The position numbers and the translations under genes are program-made. Under the pieces are notes generated by a model that saw nothing but the letters and a program-made list of their open reading frames with translations, was not told the DNA's origin and made no database searches. A stretch of 64,000 bases of DNA from Heterorhizobium halophytocola. Its GTDB lineage: Bacteria > Pseudomonadota > Alphaproteobacteria > Rhizobiales > Rhizobiaceae. Below, in pieces: positions 9,307 through 17,257 of the stretch (position 1 is its first letter; every line of letters begins with the position of its first letter). The DNA lies in assembly GCF_017873095.1 (NCBI RefSeq), contig NZ_JAGGJU010000001.1:558001-622000 (forward strand), written 5' to 3'.

Positions 9307-10473
9307 ATGCGCCATAATCTGCGCCATCTGCGGGTCTTCGTCGCGGTTGCCGAGACAGGGTCCGTCTCACGCGCCGGTGAATTGCGCCATGTCTCCCAGC
9401 CGGCAGTGACCCAGGCGATCGCCCGGGTCGAGCGCATTGCCGGCCAGCCGCTGTTCGAGCGGACGACGCAAGGCCTGTTTCTCAACAAGGCCGGCGAGGT
9501 CCTGCTGACGCGCGTCAGGCGTGCGCTCGAATTCCTCGATCCGGCGCTGGTCGACATTTCGCCAAGACTGCAGGTGACGGCCACCACCGCGCAACTGCAA
9601 TCGCTGATCGCCATGCGCGAGGCGGAGAACTTCACGCTCGCCGCCCGCCGGCTCGACCTCGCCCAGGCAACGGTCCACCGCGCGATCACCCAGCTGGAAC
9701 AGGAGGCGCGGCGGCCGCTGTTCGAACGCACCGCCTATGGCATGATCGGCACGAAGGCAGCACAGAATCTGGCACTGGCGGCGCGGCTGGCCTTTGCCGA
9801 ACTGGCGCAGGCCGAAGCCGATCTCGGTGAAATCCGCGCAACGGAAGCCGGCCGGATCGTCATCGGCGCCATGCCGCTGTCGCGCGCCTATGCACTGCCC
9901 CAGGCGATCGTCCGCTTTCGCGCCGCCGGACGAAGGCTGCCGATCGATGTCGTCGAGGGCACCTATGACGACCTGCTGGCGGGATTGCGCAGGGGCGAGA
10001 TCGATTTTCTCATCGGCGCCCTGCGCGAACCGGCACCGATCGGTGATGTCGACCAGCGCGTTCTGTTTCACGACACGATCGTACTGGTCGCCGGTGCCGA
10101 TCACCCGCTGACGACGCAGCAAACCATTTCGACGGCAGATCTCGCCCGCTATCCCTGGGTGGTCGCCCCGAAGGGCGCGCCGATCCGCGGCCATTTCGAG
10201 GCAATCTTCACCCAGGAGGGGCTGGCCGTGCCGGGCCAACTGGTGGAATCACGCTCGCTGATCCTGATGCGTGAACTGCTGAATGCCAGCGACCACCTCG
10301 GCTGCATATCGCGACTGCAGGCCGAGGCCGAGATCAGCCATGGATTGATGAACCCGCTTGCCTATTCGCTGGTTGATACGGAGAGGCCGATCGGGCTGAC
10401 CTTGCGAAAAGGTTGGCTACCGACCGCAGCCCAGGCGGAATTCCTGGATATGCTCGGCACCGGCACGGACTGA
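9307..10473 (+). CDS. LysR-family regulator with two N-terminal HTH domains
   Basis: Normal LysR regulators are about 300 aa with one winged HTH. This one is 388 aa and has two: residues ~1-65 (LRHLRVFVAVAETGSVSRA, SQPAVTQAIARVE, PLFERT) and ~92-150 (LQSLIAMREAENFTLAARRL, AQATVHRAITQLEQ, PLFERT), followed by one periplasmic-binding-like effector domain. The ATG at 9307 begins the conserved MRHNLRHLRVF; AGG lies 9 bases before it, and a TTG 13 codons upstream is possible. It stands between the divergent gal operon and the TRAP transporter and probably controls both in response to an aromatic acid. Confidence 0.87.
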   Translation: MRHNLRHLRVFVAVAETGSVSRAGELRHVSQPAVTQAIARVERIAGQPLFERTTQGLFLNKAGEVLLTRVRRALEFLDPALVDISPRLQVTATTAQLQSLIAMREAENFTLAARRLDLAQATVHRAITQLEQEARRPLFERTAYGMIGTKAAQNLALAARLAFAELAQAEADLGEIRATEAGRIVIGAMPLSRAYALPQAIVRFRAAGRRLPIDVVEGTYDDLLAGLRRGEIDFLIGALREPAPIGDVDQRVLFHDTIVLVAGADHPLTTQQTISTADLARYPWVVAPKGAPIRGHFEAIFTQEGLAVPGQLVESRSLILMRELLNASDHLGCISRLQAEAEISHGLMNPLAYSLVDTERPIGLTLRKGWLPTAAQAEFLDMLGTGTD

Positions 10474-10817
10474 CGAGAAAACGTGGTTCTTTCTAACGAT
10501 CGCAAGTCTGCCACCTGCAATAACAAATCTGAACCGCTATAGCAGAATCTTATAGGGATCGCCCCTGTTCGAAATGGCATCACGCGCCCCTTCCGCGCAA
10601 AAACAGGCTGCATCGGAGGGCGAGGCACAACCAAAACACCCGCGAACTATCGTCGTTTTGTCCGGCGTTTCCACAGGTGACCGCATGAGCGGCAGCTGGC
10701 TGTTTGGTTACGCAGAGCGAAGGGCAAGGCCTGCATGCCGCCTACCGCGCAAAGCTCCGATAAGACGAACACTTATAAGGATCCGATACAGCGGATCCGC
10801 CCATGGAGGAGAACACA
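10474..10817 (+). promoter_or_regulatory. control region of the TRAP transporter operon
   Basis: This 344-bp stretch has no credible gene. It contains CTATA-N9-TATAG at 10537-10555, which fits a LysR-type box, and a 7-bp inverted repeat GGATCCG/CGGATCC (10779-10785 and 10792-10798) just before the ribosome site of dctP. The latter could be an operator or an mRNA hairpin. Confidence 0.4.
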
Positions 10818-11810
10818 ATGACCTTTTCAAGGACGATTCTGACAGCCGTCGCGCTGACCGGCCTCGCCATCGGCGCGGCCCAGGCGGACGAGATGAAATT
10901 CGCCAACTTCATGGCGCCGACCCATCCTTATGTCGCGGGCGCTTTCCAGCCCTTTGCCGACATGGTGGCGAAGGAGACCGACGGCGCCGTGACCGTCAAG
11001 CTCTACAATGGCGGCGAACTCGGCGGCGGGCCGGTCGATCAATATAACCGCGCGGTCGAAGGCGTTACCGAATTTGCCATCGGCCTGCCCGGCTATACGG
11101 CATCCAACTTTCCCCGCACGCTGCTGGCGGAACTGCCGGGCGTCGTGTCCGAGGAGACGGGTACGGCCGCCCTCTGGAAGAACATCGACCTCCTGATGCC
11201 GGAATACAAGCGTGTCAAGCTGATCAGCCTGTGGTCGAGCGCCGATAACATTCTCTACATGCGCGACAAGGCCGTTCACAGCCCCGCCGACATCAAGGGC
11301 CTGAAGATCCGCGTGCCCTCGCGCAATGCCGGTCTGGTCGCTGCCGCCTGGGGCGCCCTGCCCGTGTCGATGCCGGTGTCGGACATCTATAACGCGATGC
11401 AGACCGGCGTCATCGACGGCGCGCTGATCGATGGCACGGCCACCAAGTCGTTCAAGCTCGGTGAGGTCGCCAAATACCTGACGGTCGGAATGAACTCGAC
11501 GAACTCGCCCTTCTTCATCCTGATGAATCGCGACGCCTTCGAAGGTCTGACGGACGATCAGAAGGCAGCGGTCGAAAAGGCCGGTCGCGAAGCCTCCGAT
11601 CTCGGCAGCAAGGTGCAGGTCACCGAGGCGAACAAGGGTATCGACGACTTCGGCAAGATGGACGGCAAGGAACTGATCCGGCTCACGCCGGAAGAAGCCA
11701 AGGCGTTCAACGATCTCTCGGCGCCGGTCGTCGACACGGTGGTCGAAGAGACGGCTACCAAGGGCATCGACGCCAAGGCCATCGTTGACGGGTTGACTGC
11801 CGCGAAATGA
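10818..11810 (+). CDS. TRAP transporter substrate-binding protein (DctP family)
   Basis: The 330-aa precursor begins with a Sec signal peptide (MTFSRTILTAVALTGLAIG, cleavage likely after AQA) and continues as a DctP-type periplasmic binding protein. Seen are the conserved PTHPYVAGAFQPFADMVAKE opening and the central motif GLKIRVPSRNAG with its carboxylate-binding arginine. GGAGGA lies 8 bases before the ATG at 10818; an ATG at 10803 overlaps that ribosome site. It heads a three-gene operon with 4-base ATGA overlaps. Given the gal genes and shared regulator, an aromatic or other carboxylate is the likely ligand, but this is inference. Confidence 0.92.
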   Translation: MTFSRTILTAVALTGLAIGAAQADEMKFANFMAPTHPYVAGAFQPFADMVAKETDGAVTVKLYNGGELGGGPVDQYNRAVEGVTEFAIGLPGYTASNFPRTLLAELPGVVSEETGTAALWKNIDLLMPEYKRVKLISLWSSADNILYMRDKAVHSPADIKGLKIRVPSRNAGLVAAAWGALPVSMPVSDIYNAMQTGVIDGALIDGTATKSFKLGEVAKYLTVGMNSTNSPFFILMNRDAFEGLTDDQKAAVEKAGREASDLGSKVQVTEANKGIDDFGKMDGKELIRLTPEEAKAFNDLSAPVVDTVVEETATKGIDAKAIVDGLTAAK

Positions 11811-12310
11811 AGAACAGGGACGACATCGCCGTCTCGCGCCTGTTTGCCAGCACCACAAAGGTGCTGGCAACGGTGTCGGGTCTCTTTCTGCTCGGCATGG
11901 TGGTCCTGATCGCGACCGACGTGATCCGCCGCTATGTTTTCTCCATTCCAATGCTCGGCACCAACGAGATCGTGCAGCTAGTGACCGTCGCCGCCGTGAT
12001 GATGGCCCTGCCCTATTGCACGGCCAGCGACGGCCATGTGCGCGTCGACATTCTCGACAATGCGATCGGCGCTGCCGGCCGCTTTGTCGGCGATGTGTTC
12101 TCGCGAATGGCGACCTCTTTCGTGCTTGGCGTCCTTGTCTGGCGCGCGGCGCTGAAGGCCCTCGATGCGCAGGAATATGGCGATGCGACGAACATGCTCG
12201 GCCTGCCGATCTGGCCGTTCTACGGACTGATCGCCGCCGGAACCGCCGTCGCGGTGCTCGCACTGCTCCTGCAGATCATGCTGCTCGTCCATGGAAAGCT
12301 TGCCAAATGA
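11807..12310 (+). CDS. TRAP transporter small permease (DctQ family)
   Basis: A 167-aa inner-membrane protein with four predicted membrane segments (for example VLATVSGLFLLGMVVLIATD near residue 20 and FYGLIAAGTAVAVLALLLQI near residue 140) and the DctQ-typical region around RRYVFSIPMLGTNEI. It forms the membrane complex with the large permease. Its ATG overlaps the dctP stop codon and its own stop overlaps the dctM start, both as ATGA. Confidence 0.92.
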   Translation: MKNRDDIAVSRLFASTTKVLATVSGLFLLGMVVLIATDVIRRYVFSIPMLGTNEIVQLVTVAAVMMALPYCTASDGHVRVDILDNAIGAAGRFVGDVFSRMATSFVLGVLVWRAALKALDAQEYGDATNMLGLPIWPFYGLIAAGTAVAVLALLLQIMLLVHGKLAK

Positions 12311-13611
12311 GTGTTGAGACTGTCGGTATCATCGGCATCGCGGCTTTGTTCGCGCTGATGGCGTTTCGCACGCCGGTGGCATTCGCAATGCTTCTGGTCG
12401 GCTTTTTCGGCACCTGGATTCTCGGCGGCTTCCGCTCGTCGGGCGCGGTGCTGATCACCGAAACCTATGGCGCGGTGTCCAACTATTCGCTGGTCGTCGT
12501 GCCGATGTTCATCCTGCTGGGCAACATCGCTTCGGCCGCCGGGTTCAGCCGCAGCCTCTACGATGCGGCCTATGCCTGGGTCGGCGGCTTTCGCGGCGGG
12601 CTGGCCTCGGCATCGGTGATCGGCTGTGCCGCCTTTTCCGCCGTCTCCGGTTCCTCTGTCGCAACCGCCGTCACCATCGGCAAGGTGGCGCTGCCGGAGA
12701 TGAAGCGCCTCGGCTATTCGGCAAGCCTGTCTACCGGTTCGATCGCCGCCGGCGGTACGCTCGGCTTCCTCATCCCGCCCTCGACCGGCTTTGCCCTTTA
12801 TGCGGTACTGACCGAGGAATCGATCGGCCGCCTGTTCATGGCCGGCATCCTGCCGGGCATTCTGATGATGGGCCTGTTCATGGCCGCGATCTCGATCGTT
12901 ACCTGGCTCGACCCGAAAGCCGGTCCGCATGGCGACCATGTCCGTTTCCTGCAGAAACTGAAGCTGCTGGGCAAGGCAGCCCCACTGCTGGCGGTCATGG
13001 TGCTGTCGATCGGCGGCATCTATGTCGGCGCATTTACCCCCGTCGAAGCCTCGGGCATCGGCGCGGCACTCGTCATCCTCATTGCCCTTGCCATGCGCGC
13101 GCTTACCTTGTCCGCCTTCTACGAGGCCTTGCTGGATACGGTAAAGACGACGGCAATGCTGTTTACCATCGTCATCGGCGCCAATGTGCTGAACCCCTTC
13201 CTGGCGATGACCCATATTCCGGAGACGCTTGGCACCGCGCTGACGACGCTCGGCCTCGGCCCCTATGGCAGCCTGGCGGTGATCATCCTGGCCTATGTGG
13301 CGCTCGGCATGTTCCTCGACGGCCTGTCGATGCTTGTGGTGACGATCCCGATCGTCTTCCCGATCATCAAGGCTGCGGGATTCGACCCGATCTGGTTCGG
13401 CGTCGTGGCGGTGATCGTCATCGAAATGGGGATGATCACCCCGCCGGTCGGCCTTAACGTCTTCGTCGTCAAGGGGGTGGCGGAAGACGTGCCGATGTCC
13501 GCGATCTTCAGGGGCGTCATGCCCTTCCTCATGGCAATGATCATCGGCCTGCTGCTGATCATCGCCTTCCCGCAGATCGCTCTTCTGATCCCGAACTCGA
13601 TGTTCGGATAG
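12307..13611 (+). CDS. TRAP transporter large permease (DctM family)
   Basis: The 434-aa product is a polytopic membrane protein of the DctM/ion-transporter superfamily, with AFRTPVAFAMLLVGFFGTW at the N-terminus, ASVIGCAAFSAVSGSSVATA and the GGTLGFLIPPSTGFALYA re-entrant motif. It uses the sodium or proton gradient to move substrate delivered by the DctP protein. The start at 12307 is fixed by the ATGA overlap with the small permease. It is the last gene of the operon; a strong terminator follows 26 bases later. Confidence 0.93.
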   Translation: MSVETVGIIGIAALFALMAFRTPVAFAMLLVGFFGTWILGGFRSSGAVLITETYGAVSNYSLVVVPMFILLGNIASAAGFSRSLYDAAYAWVGGFRGGLASASVIGCAAFSAVSGSSVATAVTIGKVALPEMKRLGYSASLSTGSIAAGGTLGFLIPPSTGFALYAVLTEESIGRLFMAGILPGILMMGLFMAAISIVTWLDPKAGPHGDHVRFLQKLKLLGKAAPLLAVMVLSIGGIYVGAFTPVEASGIGAALVILIALAMRALTLSAFYEALLDTVKTTAMLFTIVIGANVLNPFLAMTHIPETLGTALTTLGLGPYGSLAVIILAYVALGMFLDGLSMLVVTIPIVFPIIKAAGFDPIWFGVVAVIVIEMGMITPPVGLNVFVVKGVAEDVPMSAIFRGVMPFLMAMIIGLLLIIAFPQIALLIPNSMFG

Positions 13612-13637
13612 CAGGCGGACCATTGCCGGTCTCGGCC

Positions 13638-13680
13638 AAAAAAAAGCCCGGGCAGAGACATCTCCGCCCGGGCTTTTTTT
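13638..13680. terminator. strong bidirectional terminator
   Basis: An A-run (13638-13645), the stem GCCCGGGC (13646-13653 and 13666-13673) with an inner GAGA/TCTC helix, and a T7 run (13674-13680). The arrangement terminates transcription from the TRAP operon on the plus strand and from the aldehyde dehydrogenase gene on the minus strand. Confidence 0.95.
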
Positions 13681-13701
13681 CAATAGTGATGCGGCAGGAG
13701 A

Positions 13702-15222
13702 TCAGGCGTTGGCGAGATCGGCCGGCAGCAGGGCCTTCGGCAGGTTCTGGTAGGAAACCGGGCGCAGGAAGCGGCGGATCGCCAGCGTGCCGACGCTGGT
13801 GGCGCCGAAATTGGTCGAAGCCGGGTAAGGCCCGCCGTGCACCATGCTGTCGACCACCTCGACACCGGTCGGGAAGCCGTTGGCGAGAATGCGGCCGGCC
13901 TTGCGCTCCAGCACCGGAACCAGCTTCTGGCCGAGCGCCACGTCGCCGTCATCCATGTGCAGGGTGCAGGTCAGCTGACCCTCCAGGCTCTTGGCGACCT
14001 CGAGCATCTGGTCCTCGTCCTTGACGGTGACCATGATGCCGAGCGGACCGAAGACTTCCTCGCCGAGTTCGTGATTGGCGAGCCATTCGTCACCGGTCGT
14101 ACGGAAGAGATAAGGCTTGGCATTGCGCAGGTCGCAGGTGGACGTCATCAACGCCTGGACCCCGGTGGTACCGGAGACGCGCTCGGCGCCCTTGCGGTAG
14201 GCGTCGGCGATACCGTCGGTCAGCATGACCTGCGCATCGACCTTTTCCAGCCCCTTGACGGCAGCATCGGCAAAGGCGTCGGCATCGCCGCCCTCGATCG
14301 CAACGCTGATGCCCGGATTGGTGCAGAACTGGCCGGCACCCATGCTGAGCGAACCGGCCCAGCCGGCACCGAGGCTTTCGCCGCGTGCGGACAGCGCCGA
14401 AGGCAGCATGAACATCGGGTTGACAGAACCGAGCTCCCCGAAGAACGGAATCGGCTCGGGGCGCTGGGCGCAGAGATCGAAGAGTGCACGCCCGCCGGCC
14501 AATGAACCGGTGAAACCAACCGCCTTGATCAGCGGATGCTTGACAAGGCTCTCGCCGGTGACGCGGGTATTGCCCTGAACGAGCGAGAAGACGCCGGCCG
14601 GCATGCCGCAGGCCTTGACCGCAGCAGCGATCGCTTCGGCGACGATCTCGCCGGTGCCGGGATGGGCCGGATGCCCCTTGACGACCACCGGGCAGCCGGC
14701 AGCCAGAGCCGACGCGGTGTCACCGCCAGCGGTCGAGAAGGCGAGCGGGAAGTTCGATGCGCCGAACACGCCGACCGGGCCGATAGGCCGCTGCATCATG
14801 AAGATCTCCGGACGCGCCGCCGGCTGGCGATCCGGCAGGGCCGCATCGTGGCGACGGTCGAGATATTCGCCCTTCAGGATATGCTCGGCGAACAGGCGCA
14901 GCTGGCCGGTGGTGCGGCCGCGCTCGCCGTTCAGCCGCGCGGCCGGCAGGCCGGATTCCTGCGTGCCGATCTCGGTGATGTCCTCGCCGCGGGCTTCGAT
15001 TTCGTCGGCAATCTTGTTCAGGAAGGCGGCACGCTCCTCGCGGGTAGTCGCAGCATAGGCGGAAAAGGCTGCCTCGGCCGCCTCGCAGGCCCGGGCGACA
15101 TCGTCCGCCGTGCCGTTGGAGAAGCTGTGGGCCGGGCCATGCGCTGGCGACGACTGGAACATGTCCTTGCCGGCAACCCATTCACCTGCGATCAGGTGCT
15201 TGCCGTGCGGTGCGAATGTCAT
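13702..15222 (-). CDS. 2-oxoglutarate semialdehyde (2,5-dioxovalerate) dehydrogenase
   Basis: The 506-aa protein is an NAD(P)-dependent aldehyde dehydrogenase with the catalytic cysteine in GAGQFCTNPG, the general-base glutamate in PFFGELGSVNP and a GFTGSLAGGRALF cofactor loop. The long form with the C-terminal segment VVDSMVHGGPYPASTNFGAT is typical of enzymes that oxidise 2-oxoglutarate semialdehyde to 2-oxoglutarate at the end of pentose, galactarate or hydroxyproline breakdown. No genes for those upstream routes lie beside it in this window. The start MTFAPHGKHL at 15222 follows GAAAGGA; in-frame sequence further upstream is not conserved-looking. Confidence 0.88.
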   Translation of the reverse strand: MTFAPHGKHLIAGEWVAGKDMFQSSPAHGPAHSFSNGTADDVARACEAAEAAFSAYAATTREERAAFLNKIADEIEARGEDITEIGTQESGLPAARLNGERGRTTGQLRLFAEHILKGEYLDRRHDAALPDRQPAARPEIFMMQRPIGPVGVFGASNFPLAFSTAGGDTASALAAGCPVVVKGHPAHPGTGEIVAEAIAAAVKACGMPAGVFSLVQGNTRVTGESLVKHPLIKAVGFTGSLAGGRALFDLCAQRPEPIPFFGELGSVNPMFMLPSALSARGESLGAGWAGSLSMGAGQFCTNPGISVAIEGGDADAFADAAVKGLEKVDAQVMLTDGIADAYRKGAERVSGTTGVQALMTSTCDLRNAKPYLFRTTGDEWLANHELGEEVFGPLGIMVTVKDEDQMLEVAKSLEGQLTCTLHMDDGDVALGQKLVPVLERKAGRILANGFPTGVEVVDSMVHGGPYPASTNFGATSVGTLAIRRFLRPVSYQNLPKALLPADLANA

Positions 15223-15589
15223 TGGAAATCCTTTCGATCGTGTCTCAGTTTTTGCCTTCGGGCAGCGATCCGTCGGCCGGGACAAAAAGTCATACTTTAT
15301 GTAGATACCGACCATGTCGCCGCAATGGCAACCCGGTGAAAGATCTTTTGGGTGGAGAGTGAAGATCTCTTCCTTGTCGGCGCTCCTCCCGATGCGCCGG
15401 ACGCAGGCAACCTATGCGTTCCCCAGAACACGGTCGCCAGCAGGTCGCCACCCTTTTAACGGGCATGCCGCATGGTGACAATGGGCGGCCGACCGGCGAG
15501 CCCGCGGCGGCGCCCGCATGATTTGCGTTGGAACCCGGATCGCCGCTTGCGAGTTTTCGCTGACAAGACAAAACGGTGTTGAGTGTTCG
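15223..15589. promoter_or_regulatory. divergent intergenic region, aldehyde dehydrogenase / topoisomerase IB
   Basis: The 367-bp gap carries the minus-strand promoter of the dehydrogenase gene near its left end and a candidate stress promoter for topoisomerase IB at 15530-15555. No further gene is apparent in the remainder. Confidence 0.5.
15530..15555 (+). promoter_or_regulatory. candidate EcfG-type general stress promoter (topoisomerase IB)
   Basis: GGAAC at 15530-15534, 17 bases, then AGTT at 15552-15555. The consensus for the alphaproteobacterial general stress sigma factor is GGAAC-N16/17-CGTT; one -10 base differs. The start codon of topoisomerase IB lies 35 bases further, a sensible distance. 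Confidence 0.45.
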
Positions 15590-16633
15590 ATGAACGAGCT
15601 TGTCAGAAATCCCGTGCCGCTGCCCCCCGGCCTCATTTACGTCAACGATCAGGAACCCGGTATTCGCCGTGAAAGGCGAGGCCGCGGTTTCAGCTACCGC
15701 CTGCCGAACGGCGAACTGCTGAACGATATCGAGCAGATGGAACGTATAAGGGCGCTCGGACTACCGCCGGCCTACAAGGACGTCTGGATCTGCATGATGG
15801 CCAATGGCCACCTGCAGGCGACGGGTCTCGATGATCGCGGACGCAAGCAATATCGCTACCACGAGGAATGGCATGCGCTGCGCGACGAGAAGAAATACAG
15901 CGAGCTGCCGCGCTTCGGAACGGCCTTGCCGAAACTGCGCCGCCGGGCCCGTATCGATGCCGAGACCATCGACGGGACCGAGCGCTCGACCCTCGGCGCC
16001 CTGACACTGCTACTCGACGCGGCGCATCTGAGGGTCGGCAACCAGTGCTATCTGCAGACCAACGGCACCTATGGCGCAACAACACTTCTGAAAAAGCACA
16101 TCCGCTTCGGCGAGGTCGTTGAACTTGCCTTCGCCGCCAAGGGTGGCAAGAAGATCAAGCAGAAACTACGTGCACCGCGCCTGCAAAAGATCCTTGAGCG
16201 GATCGCCGATCTTCCCGGGCGCAAGCTGTTCGTCTGGCAGGACAAGGACGGCGTGGTGCACCCGGTCGATTCCGGACAGCTGAACCGCTATCTGAGTGCA
16301 ACCGCCGGCGTACCGATTTCGGCCAAGACATTTCGCACCTGGGGCGGCACGGTCGCCGCCTTCGAAAAGGCCTGCTCGCTCTTGAACGCGGGCGAAAAAC
16401 CGACCATCCGCAGCCTGTGCGAAGCGGCCGCAGACGAGTTGTCGAACACGCCGGCCGTCTGCCGCAAGAGCTATGTGCATCCGGGCGTGCTGGCGCTTGC
16501 GACGGATGACCTCCTGTGCCTCAGGCTCAAGCGGCAGCTAGGCCGTCCGGTCAGGACGCGCGACGGGATGCGTGTGTCGGAGCAGCGGCTGCTGGCCTAT
16601 CTGCGCAGCTATCTGAGGCCGGCAAAGCGGTAA
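15590..16633 (+). CDS. DNA topoisomerase IB
   Basis: The 347-aa protein is a bacterial type IB (poxvirus-like) topoisomerase, which relaxes DNA by a 3'-phosphotyrosyl intermediate. Visible signatures are RRERRGRGFSYRLPNG at the N-terminus, LPPAYKDVWICMMANGHLQA, GVPISAKTFRTWGGTVAAF and the active-site tyrosine region NTPAVCRKSYVHPGVL. I start at MNELVRNP (15590). A long in-frame upstream extension lacks a ribosome site and would overlap the candidate stress promoter. Confidence 0.93.
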   Translation: MNELVRNPVPLPPGLIYVNDQEPGIRRERRGRGFSYRLPNGELLNDIEQMERIRALGLPPAYKDVWICMMANGHLQATGLDDRGRKQYRYHEEWHALRDEKKYSELPRFGTALPKLRRRARIDAETIDGTERSTLGALTLLLDAAHLRVGNQCYLQTNGTYGATTLLKKHIRFGEVVELAFAAKGGKKIKQKLRAPRLQKILERIADLPGRKLFVWQDKDGVVHPVDSGQLNRYLSATAGVPISAKTFRTWGGTVAAFEKACSLLNAGEKPTIRSLCEAAADELSNTPAVCRKSYVHPGVLALATDDLLCLRLKRQLGRPVRTRDGMRVSEQRLLAYLRSYLRPAKR

Positions 16634-16687
16634 ACGTTGCTGGAAAGAAACGCTGATGGCCTCGAGCTGACAGGCCGTCAGCTCTTG

Positions 16688-17020
16688 TCACAGACCGCCA
16701 TGCTGTCCGTAGAGAAGCCAGGCCAGGCCTGCTATCATCAGGATGACGCTGAGCGTGATCGCCAGCACCAGCCGCAGATCCTGCCGCCGCGATCGGCTGC
16801 GGCCGCGCTTGACGGCACTGGTGAAATCGACGGCAAGCTGAATGATGGCCAAGAGGGCAAGAACGCCCGTGGCGATGATCGGCCCGAAAGGCAGGCCGAG
16901 CACCGGCACCGCAAAAGCGACGAGCACAAGGCCCAAGGCCGTCAGTCCACCCGCAAGATACTGGGAAACATCGAAGCGAGGTTTCTCTTTCGTCTTCGGA
17001 TAAAACTGTTGGTCGCTCAT
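16688..17020 (-). CDS. small three-segment membrane protein, unknown function
   Basis: 110 aa with a polar N-terminus (MSDQQFYPKTKEKPRFDVSQ), two hydrophobic segments around residues 22-65, a very basic loop (KRGRSRSRRQD, ~72-82) and a C-terminal segment (LVLAITLSVILMIAGLAWLL). I do not recognise a family. The basic loop suggests it faces the cytoplasm. A near-perfect general-stress promoter lies upstream at 17136-17160. It converges with the topoisomerase gene. Confidence 0.72.
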   Translation of the reverse strand: MSDQQFYPKTKEKPRFDVSQYLAGGLTALGLVLVAFAVPVLGLPFGPIIATGVLALLAIIQLAVDFTSAVKRGRSRSRRQDLRLVLAITLSVILMIAGLAWLLYGQHGGL

Positions 17021-17135
17021 GCAGGCAATGCTCCTGTCGAAAATTCATTCTTTGCAAATCGGGCAGAACGTCCTCCATCGACAGCAGGCTTCGGTCTGCG
17101 CGAGGAAGACGGGGACACAATCTCAATGAGGCGCG

Positions 17136-17160
17136 AACGCATGAGCGTCGCTCCGGTTCC
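17136..17160 (-). promoter_or_regulatory. candidate EcfG-type promoter of the 110-aa membrane protein
   Basis: Read on the minus strand: GGAAC (17160-17156), 16 bases, CGTT (17139-17136). This is an exact match to the alphaproteobacterial general stress consensus. It points at the small membrane protein gene starting at 17020. Confidence 0.55.
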
Positions 17161-17257
17161 GCGCGATCGCGTCCTCGCAAACATTAAATATTGATCATCT
17201 GGCAACTTCCCCGGTTTGCAGGCGTTGCGACCTGCAACAGCCATGTGGAGAATTGCC

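Noticed and set aside
10574..11047. A 157-codon open frame before and across the start of dctP
   Set aside because: Its second half overlaps the clear signal peptide and mature part of the DctP protein in another frame.
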